A DNA stretch of 64,000 nt from Acidobacteriota bacterium (GCA_013286465.1 JABDFR010000001.1:57282-121281); one strand, 5' to 3'; numbered from the stretch's first letter, positions 26,734 to 35,223 are shown. Numbers and translations: made by a program. The notes: generated from the sequence alone by a model not told the origin.

Positions 26734-26806
26734 GGAGTTTGAGATGGCCCGACCCGGCGGCGCGTGCGCAGAAATCGATTCCGCCGCGGAAGCGCGGAGA
26801 GAAAGA

Positions 26807-26883
26807 TGGTCGGGACGACTGGATTTGAACCAGCGACCTCACGCACCCCAAGCGTGCGCGCTACCAGGCTGCGCCACGTCCCG
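26807..26883 (-). tRNA. tRNA-Pro (anticodon GGG), CCA encoded
   Basis: The minus strand folds as a cloverleaf. The acceptor stem is CGGGACG/CGTCCCG, the D arm GCGC...GCGC contains CAGCCTGGTA, the anticodon stem is CACGC/GCGTG with loop TTGGGGT (anticodon GGG), and the T arm is GCTGG-TTCAAAT-CCAGT. Discriminator A is followed by an encoded CCA. GGG reads proline codons. Confidence 0.95.
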
Positions 26884-26909
26884 ACTGGGACTTCCCACAA
26901 TTCAGGTTA

Positions 26910-27365
26910 TCACTCGGATTTAAGAAGGGTCAAGATGGCGCCAAGTTCTTCGCGCAGGTCCAGCAGCACTTTGCGATGCGCCCGCGCCGCCGACGAAGAT
27001 TGCGGCGGCCCGCTGAGAGCGACACGCGCAGGCGCAGGCCCCTGACCGGATGATGTCCCGGAAGATTCCATTTTTAGAGCCGCGCCGCCGCCGGAAGCAG
27101 CCAAATCCGCAAGATGCTTGCGCGCTCCGGCAATGGTAAAGCCCTCGTCGTAAAGCAATCGTTTAATCTCAAAAACCGTTTCAATATCCTCGCGCCGGTA
27201 CAAGCGATGCCCGCTAGGACTCTTCACCGGCTGCAAAGTAGGAAATTCCGATTCCCAATAACGCAGCACAAAAGCCTTAGTCGCAGTAATGCGGCTAACC
27301 TCGCCAATGCGAAACAAACTCTTCGGCGGCAAAGCATTCAAAATAGGAGCAGCGGCAGCAGCCAT
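26910..27365 (-). CDS. MerR family transcriptional regulator
   Basis: The 151-residue protein begins at ATG 27365. The winged helix-turn-helix is FRIGEVSRITATKAFVLRYW, ESEFPTL and SPSGHRLYRREDIETVFEI, typical of MerR proteins of the small type common beside tRNA genes. After residue 95 comes a Ser/Gly/Ala-rich tail and a short helix, with no metal-binding Cys. A consensus-like promoter at 27377-27404 would place transcription start only about 5 bases before this ATG, excluding longer N-termini (27389, 27443). The more upstream residues would be REP-derived. Confidence 0.83.
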   Translation of the reverse strand: MAAAAAPILNALPPKSLFRIGEVSRITATKAFVLRYWESEFPTLQPVKSPSGHRLYRREDIETVFEIKRLLYDEGFTIAGARKHLADLAASGGGAALKMESSGTSSGQGPAPARVALSGPPQSSSAARAHRKVLLDLREELGAILTLLKSE

Positions 27366-27376
27366 ATCTAGTCCGT

Positions 27377-27404
27377 ATCGTAAGCTCATTCCCGCCAGTG
27401 TCAA
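27377..27404 (-). promoter_or_regulatory. Sigma-70-like promoter for the merR gene
   Basis: On the minus strand TTGACA (27404-27399) and TACGAT (27382-27377) are separated by 16 bases. Predicted initiation near 27370 leaves an almost leaderless message starting at ATG 27365. Confidence 0.55.
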
Positions 27405-27418
27405 TACTCCGCTCAAAA

Positions 27419-27679
27419 GTAGCGCCGGCGTCCCTGCCGGCATCTTACGAAGAAAAAACCACCCACAACCCCGATCACGGCCGGCCCGCGATGAAAATTA
27501 AAATCCGTAGCGCCGGCGTCCCGCCGGCTCCTACGAAGTCAGAAGCCGGTCACTGGCGCGATCACGGACGGACCGCGCCGTCAAATTCATTGCAGTAATT
27601 TGAAGTGTCCGTCCGCCCGCGAACATCGCCGTAATCGAATTTCGCGCGCCGTAAGATGCCGGCGGGACGCCAGCGCTAC
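27419..27679. repeat. Cluster of three REP family A copies
   Basis: Two forward copies (27419-27450 and 27509-27538) and one reverse copy (27650-27679) fill the gap between merR and der. The inner arms CGATCACGGCCGGCCCGCG and GCGATCACGGACGGACCGCG recur after the forward copies, and a mirrored GTCCGTCCGCCCGCG precedes the reverse copy. No gene is seen in this 300-base stretch. Confidence 0.85.
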
Positions 27680-29245
27680 TTATGGCCGAAAAACCCGCCG
27701 CTTCCCCACCTTCCGCAAGCGTTGAATAAATCGAATCGGCGCGCCAATAAATTCAAACCGTTCGCGCAATTGATTTTCCAAAAAGCGCTCGAAGCTAAAA
27801 TGGATCGGCTTGTTTTGATTGGTGAACAGAATAAATGTAGGCGGCGAAGACGAAGCCTGCGTAATGTAATAAATCTTCATCTTGCGGCTGGCGGGCGAAG
27901 TCCCGCGTTCTAGATCCACTTCCGAAAGCCAACGATTCAATTCCCCTGTAGAAATCCTGCGTCGCCGCGCCGCGGCAACTTTATCGATCAGCGGAAACAG
28001 TTTCTCGGCGCGATCCCCGGTTTTTGCGGAGAGGAATACAATCGGCGCGTAAGAAAGAAATTTTAATTTCGCGCGCACAATAGTCTCGTAATCCTTCGCC
28101 AGATTCCCAGGATTCACCGAGCTCGACAACCGGAGCGACTGCGAACGCGCCGAATCCGCCGTAAGCACGGCTTGATTGAATTTATCGGCCACGGCGGCTT
28201 GGCGTCCTCCGGCTAGTTTGGGACGCGGAGCCCCGCGCTTCGATCGAAAGCGATCTTTCCCGGCAGCCCCGCGAATAATGCGTTCGCGCGCCGATTTCGG
28301 GTCGCGCTTCGGCGGCGTCCCCGCCTTTTCGCGAGCCAGCTCCAGCGCCAGATCCCATTTGTTCATCACGATGATCACCGAGCGCCCGGATTCCTCTGCG
28401 TAACCGGCGATAGTCGCGTCATGAGCAGTCACGCCGAGCGAGGCATCCACCACCAGCAGCGCCACATCAGCCCGCTCCAGATGCCGCCGCGCCATGATCA
28501 CACTTAATTTTTCGGCTACGAGCGTGGTTTTGCCTTTACGGCGTATCCCCGCAGTATCAAGGAACCGGTAAGCCACGCCATCGCGAATCGTCACCGTATC
28601 CACGGCATCGCGCGTAGTTCCCGGCTCGGGCGAAACAATCGCCCGATCGCTTTCCACCAAGCGATTCAGCAAAGTGGACTTGCCCACATTAGGCCGCCCA
28701 ATAATGGCCACATTAATTTCCGGCAAGGCCTCAGGCGCGTCGCCCTTCGCAAACGAAGCGGTAATCGCATCCAGCATGTCGTCGAGACCAAATCCATGCT
28801 CCGCGGAAATCGGATAGACGGAATCCCCCATTTCATAAAACGGCGCAGCCAAATAAGCCTGCTGCGGCGTATCCACTTTATTCGCCGCGATAATCGGCGG
28901 CTTCCCCGCGCGACGCAGCAATTCCGCCAGTTCCAAATCAAGCGGCACAGGCCCGGTCCGCGCATCGACAATCTGCACCACGGTCGTCGCCGCGTCGATC
29001 GCCTTGCGCGCCTGCCGCAAAATTTCGCGCGGAATGGCCGCCTGCGAATCCGGCACAATCCCGCCGGTATCCACCAACTCGAACGGCTTCCCGTCCCAAG
29101 TGACCGCCCCATAGATGCGATCGCGCGTGATCCCCGGCTCATTCGTAACGATCGACCGCCGCGTGCCGGTCAAGCGATTAAAAAGCGTAGATTTGCCGAC
29201 GTTCGGCCGGCCAACAATGACGATAGACGGCAATTTTTCAGTCAT
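27680..29245 (-). CDS. der: Ribosome-assembly GTPase Der (EngA) with an unusual insert
   Basis: The protein has 521 residues from ATG 29245. Two tandem GTPase domains show P-loops GRPNVGKST at residues 12-20 and 183-191, with DTGG and DTAG G3 motifs and NKVD and NKWD G4 motifs. A C-terminal KH-like domain begins near residue 425. Der acts in 50S subunit maturation. Between NKWD (295-298) and the G5 motif SAKTG (406-410) there are about 107 residues, roughly 70 more than usual, and the extra part is rich in Arg/Lys. The start overlaps the upstream phosphatase pseudogene by ATGA. Confidence 0.94.
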   Translation of the reverse strand: MTEKLPSIVIVGRPNVGKSTLFNRLTGTRRSIVTNEPGITRDRIYGAVTWDGKPFELVDTGGIVPDSQAAIPREILRQARKAIDAATTVVQIVDARTGPVPLDLELAELLRRAGKPPIIAANKVDTPQQAYLAAPFYEMGDSVYPISAEHGFGLDDMLDAITASFAKGDAPEALPEINVAIIGRPNVGKSTLLNRLVESDRAIVSPEPGTTRDAVDTVTIRDGVAYRFLDTAGIRRKGKTTLVAEKLSVIMARRHLERADVALLVVDASLGVTAHDATIAGYAEESGRSVIIVMNKWDLALELAREKAGTPPKRDPKSARERIIRGAAGKDRFRSKRGAPRPKLAGGRQAAVADKFNQAVLTADSARSQSLRLSSSVNPGNLAKDYETIVRAKLKFLSYAPIVFLSAKTGDRAEKLFPLIDKVAAARRRRISTGELNRWLSEVDLERGTSPASRKMKIYYITQASSSPPTFILFTNQNKPIHFSFERFLENQLRERFEFIGAPIRFIQRLRKVGKRRVFRP

Positions 29246-29754
29246 GATAATTTCTGCGGCGCCAGCAATAATTTTTCGTAAGCCAAAGCCCACTCGCGCT
29301 GCTCCGGTGTCTCCGGAACAGTGAATCCGCGCGCCGATGAAAGCTGCCGAAACGCGGAATGAACGTTGCATTTCGCCGACAGCATCAAGCAAGCCGCAAT
29401 CATCGGTGATCGTCCAATCCCCGCCCGGCAATGCACCACAATCGACTTTCCTGCAGCATGAAGCTTGCGTAATTTCGCCAAAAATTCTACGCTCCCGTCA
29501 TCCAGCGCAGGCACCCTCAAGTCCGGAACGGACAATCGTTCAAAAATCAATTCCATCTCTTTGCAAATCCGCGCTTCTTCCCCAAGTTTCAACTCGCGCT
29601 ATTCCGCGTCGGTCAGCAGCGAGACGACCACGGAAAATCCCTGATCGCGAATCGAGCGAATATCCTCGCGAAGCAATCCGCCGCCGCTCGGCCGCGCCAT
29701 AACAGCAATCTTTGTGTCGCGCTCACAGGCGACGCTGAATATTTTGAGGTCCAT
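29242..29754 (-). pseudogene. Dual-specificity protein phosphatase interrupted by an in-frame TAG
   Basis: One reading frame from ATG 29754 to the TGA at 29242 encodes a compact cysteine phosphatase, broken by a single TAG at 29599-29601 in the context SLLTDAE-stop-RELKLGEEA. The catalytic P-loop VVHCRAGIGRSP (HCx5R) lies after the stop, with the family block VVSLLTDAE before it. No frameshift is seen and both halves are well conserved. A TTG at 29592 could restart translation of the catalytic half. The result is a recent nonsense mutation, a sequencing error, or an expressed split gene. It overlaps der by 4 bases. Confidence 0.75.
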
Positions 29755-29880
29755 CTTAATCCCACTTGGACGGCTCAACAGACTTACCCACAACAAATAA
29801 TCTATCGAGCGTGGGGGCGCCGCTTGCTGCGCCCGCCGGCGTAGCGACAACCGCAAAGCCCGCCAGTGCCTCCTCGCAAA

Positions 29881-30132
29881 TCAGCTACGCACTCTTTTCC
29901 GCCGCCTATAGCGCCATATCGCGCAGACTACGAAGCCGACCATGCCGAATGCGATGGCAAAAACGTACATCAGCCAGACGCTCACCAGACCTGTCCCCAG
30001 GCTCTGATCCGTCTGAAGTTGTCCGAGGAAGTAGCCAGCGAACCATCCGAAAATGGCTGACAAGATTGCTGCAACCAGCGAAGTCGCGACGTCGCGTAGG
30101 AAGCCCACGGTATATGCGCGAGCCAAAACCAA
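29881..30132 (-). CDS. Small two-helix membrane protein
   Basis: The 83-residue protein begins at TTG 30132 with GAGG 6 bases upstream. Two hydrophobic helices, SLVAAILSAIFGWFAGYFLG and VSVWLMYVFAIAFGMVGFVV, are followed by a basic tail ending in RRRKRVRS. No family is recognised. It reads toward the phosphatase and der genes but is separated by about 125 bases containing a GC-rich dyad. Confidence 0.6.
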   Translation of the reverse strand: MVLARAYTVGFLRDVATSLVAAILSAIFGWFAGYFLGQLQTDQSLGTGLVSVWLMYVFAIAFGMVGFVVCAIWRYRRRKRVRS

Positions 30133-30222
30133 AAAAAGCCTCGCACGCGCCGTCAGCTAGCTTACTACTTCTTGGCCTCCGTGCTATCTTAGAGTTTTGG
30201 GCGGCTCCCTGCCAAAGATTCC

Positions 30223-32184
30223 GTGAGTCCAGTGACCAAGCGCGCGAAAGATTCCGAAGCCAAAGATATCTCCATGGCCGATATTTTCGGCGATGGCGGC
30301 CTGCTGGCAAAGCGCCACCAGACATTCGAATTCCGCCGCGGCCAACTCGAGATGGCGGAGATCGTCGAAGAAGCTTTTGCCAAGCACCAGCACGCATTGA
30401 TCGAAGCGGGCACCGGCACGGGCAAGACCCTCGCCTATCTTTTGCCCGCGATTCGCAGCGGACGCCGCGTGGTAATTTCCACCGCTACTAAATCGCTCCA
30501 AGAGCAGCTCTATCACAAGGATATTCCCTTCCTGCAAAAACATTTCGCTCCCGACCTGAAAGTGGCGCTGATGAAGGGCCGCAATAATTTTCTCTGCCGC
30601 CACAAAGTGCACTTGATGGCCGGCCAACCAGTGCTAAAAGGCATCGATGAAGTCGACTGGTTCGCGCAAATTCGCGACTGGGAAAAATTAACGGAGACCG
30701 GCGATCGCGCCGAGCTGAATTTTCTGCCCGATGACGCCGATCTCTGGCATCGCCTCGACGCCCGCAGCGACACCTGCACCGGCCAAAAGTGCGACGAATT
30801 CCAAAATTGCTTCATCACCTCCATGCACCAACGCGCCCAAGACGCCGACGTAATCATCGTAAATCACCATCTATTCTTCGCCGACCTAGCCATCCGCCAA
30901 GATGATTTCGGCGCGATTCTCCCCGAATACAGCGCCGTAATTTTCGACGAAGCCCACGAAATCGAAGACGTAGCCAGCGATTATTTCGGCCGCGGCGTCT
31001 CCAGCTACAAATTCGACGAGCTCTCACGCGACGCCGAACAAACCCTAAAGCTCCTAAGCATCGACGCCCCCACGCTGCGCAAAGCCATCACCCGCATGCG
31101 CGAGCGCTCCCACAGCTTCTTCGAATTTTTCGGCTCGCGCGAAGGCCGCCACCCCTTCGAGCCAGCCGAGCGCGCCACTTTCGTCGAGCAGCATCGCGAG
31201 CCCTACGAAGATTTCACCACCGCCCTAAAACGCGTGGAAGCCGAAATGGCCGCCCTACCCGCCAAACCCGAAGAAATCGTAGGCCTGGCCCGCCGCACCA
31301 TGGAAGCCCGCCGCGAACTCACCTTCCTCCTTGAAAGCGACGAAAAAAATTACGTCTACTGGTTTGAGCGCCGCGGCCGTGGCGTTTTCCTAGCCGCCAC
31401 TCCCATCGACGTAAGCACCATCCTCCGCGAAAAGCTATTCGATCAATTCGACACCGCAGTGCTCACCTCCGCAACGCTAGCCGTAGCCGGCCATTTCGAT
31501 TATCTAAAACATCGCCTCGGCCTAGACATGGTCCGCGAGCGAGTCCTCCCCCAAGAATTCGATTTCCGCGAGCAGGCGATCCTTTACATTCCCGAGCGGC
31601 TGCCGGATGTGCGCGATGCATCGTTCCCGGCACGCGCTGCGGAAGAAATTGTCGAGCTACTCGAAATCACCGAGGGCCGGGCGTTTTGTCTTTTCACGAG
31701 CTACGTGCAAATGCGCGATGCGTTTGAGCGCGTGAAGTCTAAAGTCGATTTTCCGCTGCTGCTGCAGGGGACTGCTCCACGCTCGGTGTTGCTCGATCGA
31801 TTTAAGACCACGCCGAATGCGGTGCTTTTTGCCACTGCAAGTTTCTGGCAGGGTGTTGACGTGCCTGGGGCGCAACTTTCTTGCGTGATCATCGATCGTT
31901 TGCCGTTTGCGGTGCCTAGCGATCCGATTGTCGCCGCCCGCGTTCGCGCGCTGAAAGAAGATGGGCGCGATGCGTTTGCGGAATATCAAGTGCCGGAAGC
32001 TGTGCTCGCGTTGAAGCAAGGTTTCGGCCGGTTGATTCGGTCGCGCAGCGATCGCGGCGTCCTAGCCATTCTCGACAACCGCATTCGGCGAATGCGGTAT
32101 GGTAGGATTTTCTTTGAGTCGCTTCCGGATTACACGACTACCGGCGACCTAGCCGACGTCGAACGCTTCATGCAAAATTCCTGA
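30223..32184 (+). CDS. dinG: DinG/XPD-family iron-sulfur DNA helicase
   Basis: The protein has 653 residues from GTG 30223. Walker A is EAGTGTGKTLAYLLPAI (about residue 62) and the DEAH box is VIFDEAHEIEDVASDYFG. Four cysteines of the XPD-type 4Fe-4S domain lie between them (FLCRHK, then SDTCTGQKCDEFQNC). C-terminal helicase motifs include LFTSYVQMRDAF, SFWQGVDVPG and QGFGRLIRSRSDRG. DinG-type 5'-3' helicases resolve R-loops and damaged DNA. It is followed by queD after 26 bases. Base composition of the last third (after about 31.6 kb) looks different from the first two thirds. Confidence 0.9.
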   Translation: MSPVTKRAKDSEAKDISMADIFGDGGLLAKRHQTFEFRRGQLEMAEIVEEAFAKHQHALIEAGTGTGKTLAYLLPAIRSGRRVVISTATKSLQEQLYHKDIPFLQKHFAPDLKVALMKGRNNFLCRHKVHLMAGQPVLKGIDEVDWFAQIRDWEKLTETGDRAELNFLPDDADLWHRLDARSDTCTGQKCDEFQNCFITSMHQRAQDADVIIVNHHLFFADLAIRQDDFGAILPEYSAVIFDEAHEIEDVASDYFGRGVSSYKFDELSRDAEQTLKLLSIDAPTLRKAITRMRERSHSFFEFFGSREGRHPFEPAERATFVEQHREPYEDFTTALKRVEAEMAALPAKPEEIVGLARRTMEARRELTFLLESDEKNYVYWFERRGRGVFLAATPIDVSTILREKLFDQFDTAVLTSATLAVAGHFDYLKHRLGLDMVRERVLPQEFDFREQAILYIPERLPDVRDASFPARAAEEIVELLEITEGRAFCLFTSYVQMRDAFERVKSKVDFPLLLQGTAPRSVLLDRFKTTPNAVLFATASFWQGVDVPGAQLSCVIIDRLPFAVPSDPIVAARVRALKEDGRDAFAEYQVPEAVLALKQGFGRLIRSRSDRGVLAILDNRIRRMRYGRIFFESLPDYTTTGDLADVERFMQNS

Positions 32185-32210
32185 GGACCGGCGGGGCAAG
32201 GACAAGGACC

Positions 32211-32585
32211 ATGTTCGAAGTCAGCGTCGACGAAACGTTTTCATCCGGCCACGCATTGCGCGGCTACAAGGGCAAATGCGAAAACGTGCATGGGCACAAT
32301 TACAAAGTGCGCGTAACGCTTGCCGGGCCGAAACTTGATTCCATTGGGCTGCTTTACGATTTCGTGCACCTTAAGCAAGCCATCCAAAGCGTGATCCGCA
32401 CGCTAGATCATCGCCACCTAAATGATTTCGCCCCGTTCGACACAATAAATCCGTCAGCAGAAAATATAGCCCAGCACATTTTCGAAGAAATCAGCAAACA
32501 AATGAAATCTGCAGAAAACGGCGCGACAATTTCGCAAGTAACGGTCTGGGAAACGGATGTAACGTCGGCGACGTACCGCCCGTAG
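32211..32585 (+). CDS. queD: 6-carboxy-5,6,7,8-tetrahydropterin synthase
   Basis: The protein has 124 residues. Zinc ligands and catalytic residues are visible: FSSGHALRGYKGKCENVHGH (His, Cys and the H-x-H pair), LDHRHLND and a late Glu in VTVWET. QueD converts dihydroneopterin triphosphate to CPH4 in queuosine/7-deazaguanine synthesis; QueE, 0.3 kb downstream, is the next enzyme. The stop TAG falls in a degenerate GTAGCGCCG head. Confidence 0.93.
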   Translation: MFEVSVDETFSSGHALRGYKGKCENVHGHNYKVRVTLAGPKLDSIGLLYDFVHLKQAIQSVIRTLDHRHLNDFAPFDTINPSAENIAQHIFEEISKQMKSAENGATISQVTVWETDVTSATYRP

Positions 32586-32596
32586 CGCCGCGCTGT

Positions 32597-32664
32597 TTTG
32601 TCAGGGCATGACTTCAGTCATGCCGCAGGCGCCGTAAAATCCATTCGGCTTTAGCCGCTGAGGG
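32597..32664. repeat. Repeat family B copy (CATGACTTCAGTCATG + GGCTTTAGCC)
   Basis: TGTCAGGGCATGACTTCAGT and CATGCC form one hairpin, and CGGCTTTAGCCGCTGAG a second. The same two modules recur at 52470-52538 in the opposite orientation, and partially at 39576 and 47271. Confidence 0.7.
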
Positions 32665-32693
32665 GCATGGTTTTTCGGGTTCTCAAAAAACTC

Positions 32694-32879
32694 ATGAACA
32701 AAGCCTTTCTCGTAATCTGGATTCCAGCCTTCGCCACATGCTTTTACTGGCTCTACGAAGGCTACAGCCTGCGCGCCGCAATTTTCGGCACGATCGCCAT
32801 GATCGCGGCCGCCGCCGGAGTAATTGTTTACATGCGCCAGCGCGAGAAGCCCGCAGCCCCGCGCCCGCAAAAACAATAA
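32694..32879 (+). CDS. Small two-helix membrane protein between queD and queE
   Basis: The protein has 61 residues from ATG 32694 (alternative ATG 32667 adds nine). Two hydrophobic helices, FLVIWIPAFATCFYWLYEG and AIFGTIAMIAAAAGVIVYM, precede a Lys/Arg/Pro tail. No family is recognised. It stands 21 bases before queE on the same strand. Ribosome-binding sites are weak for both starts. Confidence 0.55.
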   Translation: MNKAFLVIWIPAFATCFYWLYEGYSLRAAIFGTIAMIAAAAGVIVYMRQREKPAAPRPQKQ

Positions 32880-32900
32880 CAGCAGCGAAAATATTTCGTC

Positions 32901-33599
32901 ATGGTCATCACCGAAATTTTCAAATCCATCCAGGGCGAAGGAACCCGCGCCGGCCTACCCTGCGTCTTCGTGCGACTAACCGGCTGCAATCTCCGCTGCA
33001 CCTGGTGTGACACCGCCTACGCCTTCTACGGCGGCGCGAAAATGGAGCTAGCCGAAATTGTCTCGCGGGTCCGCAGCCTCGCCGGCGCAACCGAACATTC
33101 CCCCGGCGACAACGCCCCGCAAATTTCCCTAGTCGAAATCACCGGCGGCGAGCCTCTGCTGCAACCCGAGACGCCCGAGCTGATGCGCCAACTTCTCGAT
33201 CTCGGCTTCACCGTAATGCTCGAAACCAGCGGCGAGCGCGCGTTAGCCGGCCTCCCGCGCGAAGTAATCAAAATCGTCGACGTCAAGTGCCCCGATTCCG
33301 GCGAACCCGGCACCTTCCGCCCCGAAAATCTAGAAGCCCTCACTCCCGACGACGAAATCAAATTCGTAATCACCTCCCGCCGCGATTACGAATTCGCCCG
33401 CGAATTCACCGCCCAACATCGCCTCCTCGAGCGCGTCCGCGACGTCCTTTTCTCCCCTGTCTTCGCCGACCCCGCCGGCACTTGGCCCGCCCTAAATCCC
33501 CGCCAGCTAGCCGAATGGATCCTAGCCGATGGCCTCCCAGTACGATTGGGCTTACAACTCCACAAATTCATCTGGGACCCAGCCACAAAAGGCGTTTAA
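32901..33599 (+). CDS. queE: 7-carboxy-7-deazaguanine synthase (radical SAM)
   Basis: The protein has 232 residues. It begins IFKSIQGEGTRAGLPCVFVR, and the radical SAM triad is C29-x3-C33-x2-C36 (GCNLRCTWCDTAY), followed by EITGGEPLLQ. The C-terminal part has the DVKCPDSGEPG block of QueE. It rearranges CPH4 to 7-carboxy-7-deazaguanine. queC and queF are not in this window. Confidence 0.93.
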   Translation: MVITEIFKSIQGEGTRAGLPCVFVRLTGCNLRCTWCDTAYAFYGGAKMELAEIVSRVRSLAGATEHSPGDNAPQISLVEITGGEPLLQPETPELMRQLLDLGFTVMLETSGERALAGLPREVIKIVDVKCPDSGEPGTFRPENLEALTPDDEIKFVITSRRDYEFAREFTAQHRLLERVRDVLFSPVFADPAGTWPALNPRQLAEWILADGLPVRLGLQLHKFIWDPATKGV

Positions 33600-33632
33600 C
33601 AATTTCATTCCACCGGGCCGCCCGCGCGCCCT

Positions 33633-33663
33633 CGTACTGCAGGCGTCCCTGCCGGCTCTTACG
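33633..33663 (+). repeat. Degenerate REP family A copy
   Basis: GTACTGCAGGCGTCCCTGCC followed by GGCTCTTACGA. It lies between the convergent queE and lipoprotein genes. Confidence 0.55.
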
Positions 33664-33713
33664 ACCGCGATCGCCCCAAAAACCGCGATCATCGCCGCAC
33701 CAAGACTCTCGGC

Positions 33714-34232
33714 TCACGGCACCGCGGGGGTCGCCGGCACCACCGACCAGTGCGCATCGCGAAATTGCCAGTGCCCCTCCCGAAATTGCGCTACCGCCGT
33801 AAAATAACCGCTCTCCTCCGTCCTCTTCCCCGCCGGATCAACCCGCGATTCATGATACGAACTACCCACCACCGCCAAATCCTGCGTCAAAGGATCCACG
33901 CGCAAATCATCTCCCCAACGCAACTCAATCTCCTTGATAAATTTCGGCAACTGCGCAATCCCAGCCGTAGCCGCCGCGCTATCCGCAAACGCCAAGCGTC
34001 CCTCCGCAGCCATAAAAAACGCTGGCGTGTCAGCAAACTCCCGCCGCCAAGCAGTAGGCCCGTCGCGCGTAATATCCTGCGCCACGGTCTGCATAAAACC
34101 GCGCACATCGGCCGTAACCGCGGCAGCCCGCGGAGCAGACATCTCGTCCGCTTCGCCACTAAAAGAAAGGTGATGCCTGCAGCCAGCCAAAAGAAAAATC
34201 CCAATCAACGGCACAAAAAGTCGAAGCCTCAT
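33714..34232 (-). CDS. Lipoprotein with SnoaL/DUF4440-like domain
   Basis: The 172-residue protein has a lipoprotein signal peptide with lipobox LLAGC (Cys18). The mature domain has the rhythm of the NTF2-like/DUF4440 fold: FMQTVAQDITRDGPTAWRRE near the start, AEGRLAFADS, LRVDPLTQDLAVVGSSYHES and a final GHWQFRDAHWS, which is the classic DUF4440 ending. These small pocket proteins have diverse roles, so function is unknown. It diverges from the DUF3011 gene. Confidence 0.75.
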   Translation of the reverse strand: MRLRLFVPLIGIFLLAGCRHHLSFSGEADEMSAPRAAAVTADVRGFMQTVAQDITRDGPTAWRREFADTPAFFMAAEGRLAFADSAAATAGIAQLPKFIKEIELRWGDDLRVDPLTQDLAVVGSSYHESRVDPAGKRTEESGYFTAVAQFREGHWQFRDAHWSVVPATPAVP

Positions 34233-34349
34233 AAGGCCCCCTCGTAAACCGGCCGGATTGTATCTCGAATGAGGAATGTGGAAGCCGTAGACTTCGTGGG
34301 TGCAGGCCTAGACCGCGAATTCAACCGCGTGCCGAAAACCGGGCGGGGC

Positions 34350-34376
34350 GTAACGGCAACGCCCGCCCTTACAAAG
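34350..34376 (-). repeat. GTAA/GTAG-headed GC-rich hairpin
   Basis: On the minus strand: GTAAGGGCGGGCGTTGCCGT continuing to CGCCC. It is a REP-like stem-loop in the divergent region before the DUF3011 gene. Confidence 0.4.
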
Positions 34377-34453
34377 TCAACGTCAACAGCGTCCGAAAAG
34401 ACTGCTACTATTCGTCGCACGGGTTGATGGTTTGGACTTACAGGAGACTCACT

Positions 34454-35053
34454 ATGACTTGGCGACACAGGTTGTTGGGGATTTTGGCTTTGGCGGGGAT
34501 TTGGGGACTTTTGCCTGGGCGAGCTTTGGCACAGGGGAGTATTGTTTGCGAATCGCACCGCGGGGCGCGGGAATACTGTGCCGCCGACGCGCGGGGTGGG
34601 GTGGAGATGGCGCGGCAGTTGTCGTCGGCGCCTTGCGAGCGGGGGCGGTCTTGGGGATTTGATGCTGGTGGGATTTGGGTGGACAGGTCGTGTAAGGCGG
34701 AATTCCGGATTTTGATTTATCGCGGGCATGGGCCGGTGTGGTGGAATTCTGGGGGGCATGGGCCTGCGGATTTTCGCGAGGGGGCTTGCTTTTTTAGCGA
34801 TGCTAATTTTGGCGGGGAATATTTTTGCATGAAGCGCGGGGAGAGTTATGACTCTTTGCCTGCGGGATTTAATGACCGGATTTCTTCCGTGCAGCTTTAT
34901 GGGCGGGCGCGGGTTACCGTTTTTAATGATGATGGATTTCGCGGGGTGCGATTGGGGTTGGATAAGAGTATTGATAATTTGAAGCGGATTCCGAAGCAGG
35001 ATAATCCGAGGAAGACTTGGAATGACCGGATCTCTTCGATTCGGGTGGAGTGA
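34454..35053 (+). CDS. Secreted DUF3011 and beta/gamma-crystallin-like protein
   Basis: The 199-residue protein starts at ATG 34454 (AGGAG upstream) and has a signal peptide (LLGILALAGIWGLLPGRALA). The first module, SIVCESHRGAREYC through QLSSAPCERGRSWGFDAGGI to WVDRSCKAEF, is a DUF3011 domain with four conserved cysteines. The second, ACFFSDANFGGEYFC, NDRISSVQLYG and NDDGFRG, has two Greek-key crystallin/peptidase-inhibitor I36 type motifs. It is likely an exported structural or inhibitor protein. Confidence 0.75.
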   Translation: MTWRHRLLGILALAGIWGLLPGRALAQGSIVCESHRGAREYCAADARGGVEMARQLSSAPCERGRSWGFDAGGIWVDRSCKAEFRILIYRGHGPVWWNSGGHGPADFREGACFFSDANFGGEYFCMKRGESYDSLPAGFNDRISSVQLYGRARVTVFNDDGFRGVRLGLDKSIDNLKRIPKQDNPRKTWNDRISSIRVE

Positions 35054-35081
35054 GGGGCGATTGCGTCGCGAACGCCGCTGG

Positions 35082-35110
35082 CGGGAGGGCTGAATTCGGC
35101 CCTCCCCTAC
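35082..35110 (-). repeat. GTAG-headed hairpin, family D
   Basis: The minus strand reads GTAG then GGGAGGGC-CGAATTCA-GCCCTCCC, an exact 8-bp stem. A similar element lies at 43572-43598. It follows the DUF3011 gene and may end its transcript. Confidence 0.6.
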
Positions 35111-35223
35111 GGGAAAGGGCCACGTCAACGGCAACCGCGGCGGCTTTCGCATTTCATTGACTTCGCGTTGGACGCTGTGCTACCTGTACTGCGGCTTTTT
35201 TCGAGGGTCCCGATCGGCTTTGG

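Noticed and set aside
27366..27443. N-terminal extension of the MerR protein starting MPAGTPALL
   Set aside because: Those residues are a translation of a REP repeat, and the promoter lies between them and ATG 27365. The same peptide appears as an artefact beside many REP copies.
32211..33599. A complete queuosine operon
   Set aside because: Only queD and queE are present; queC, queF and tgt are not in the window.
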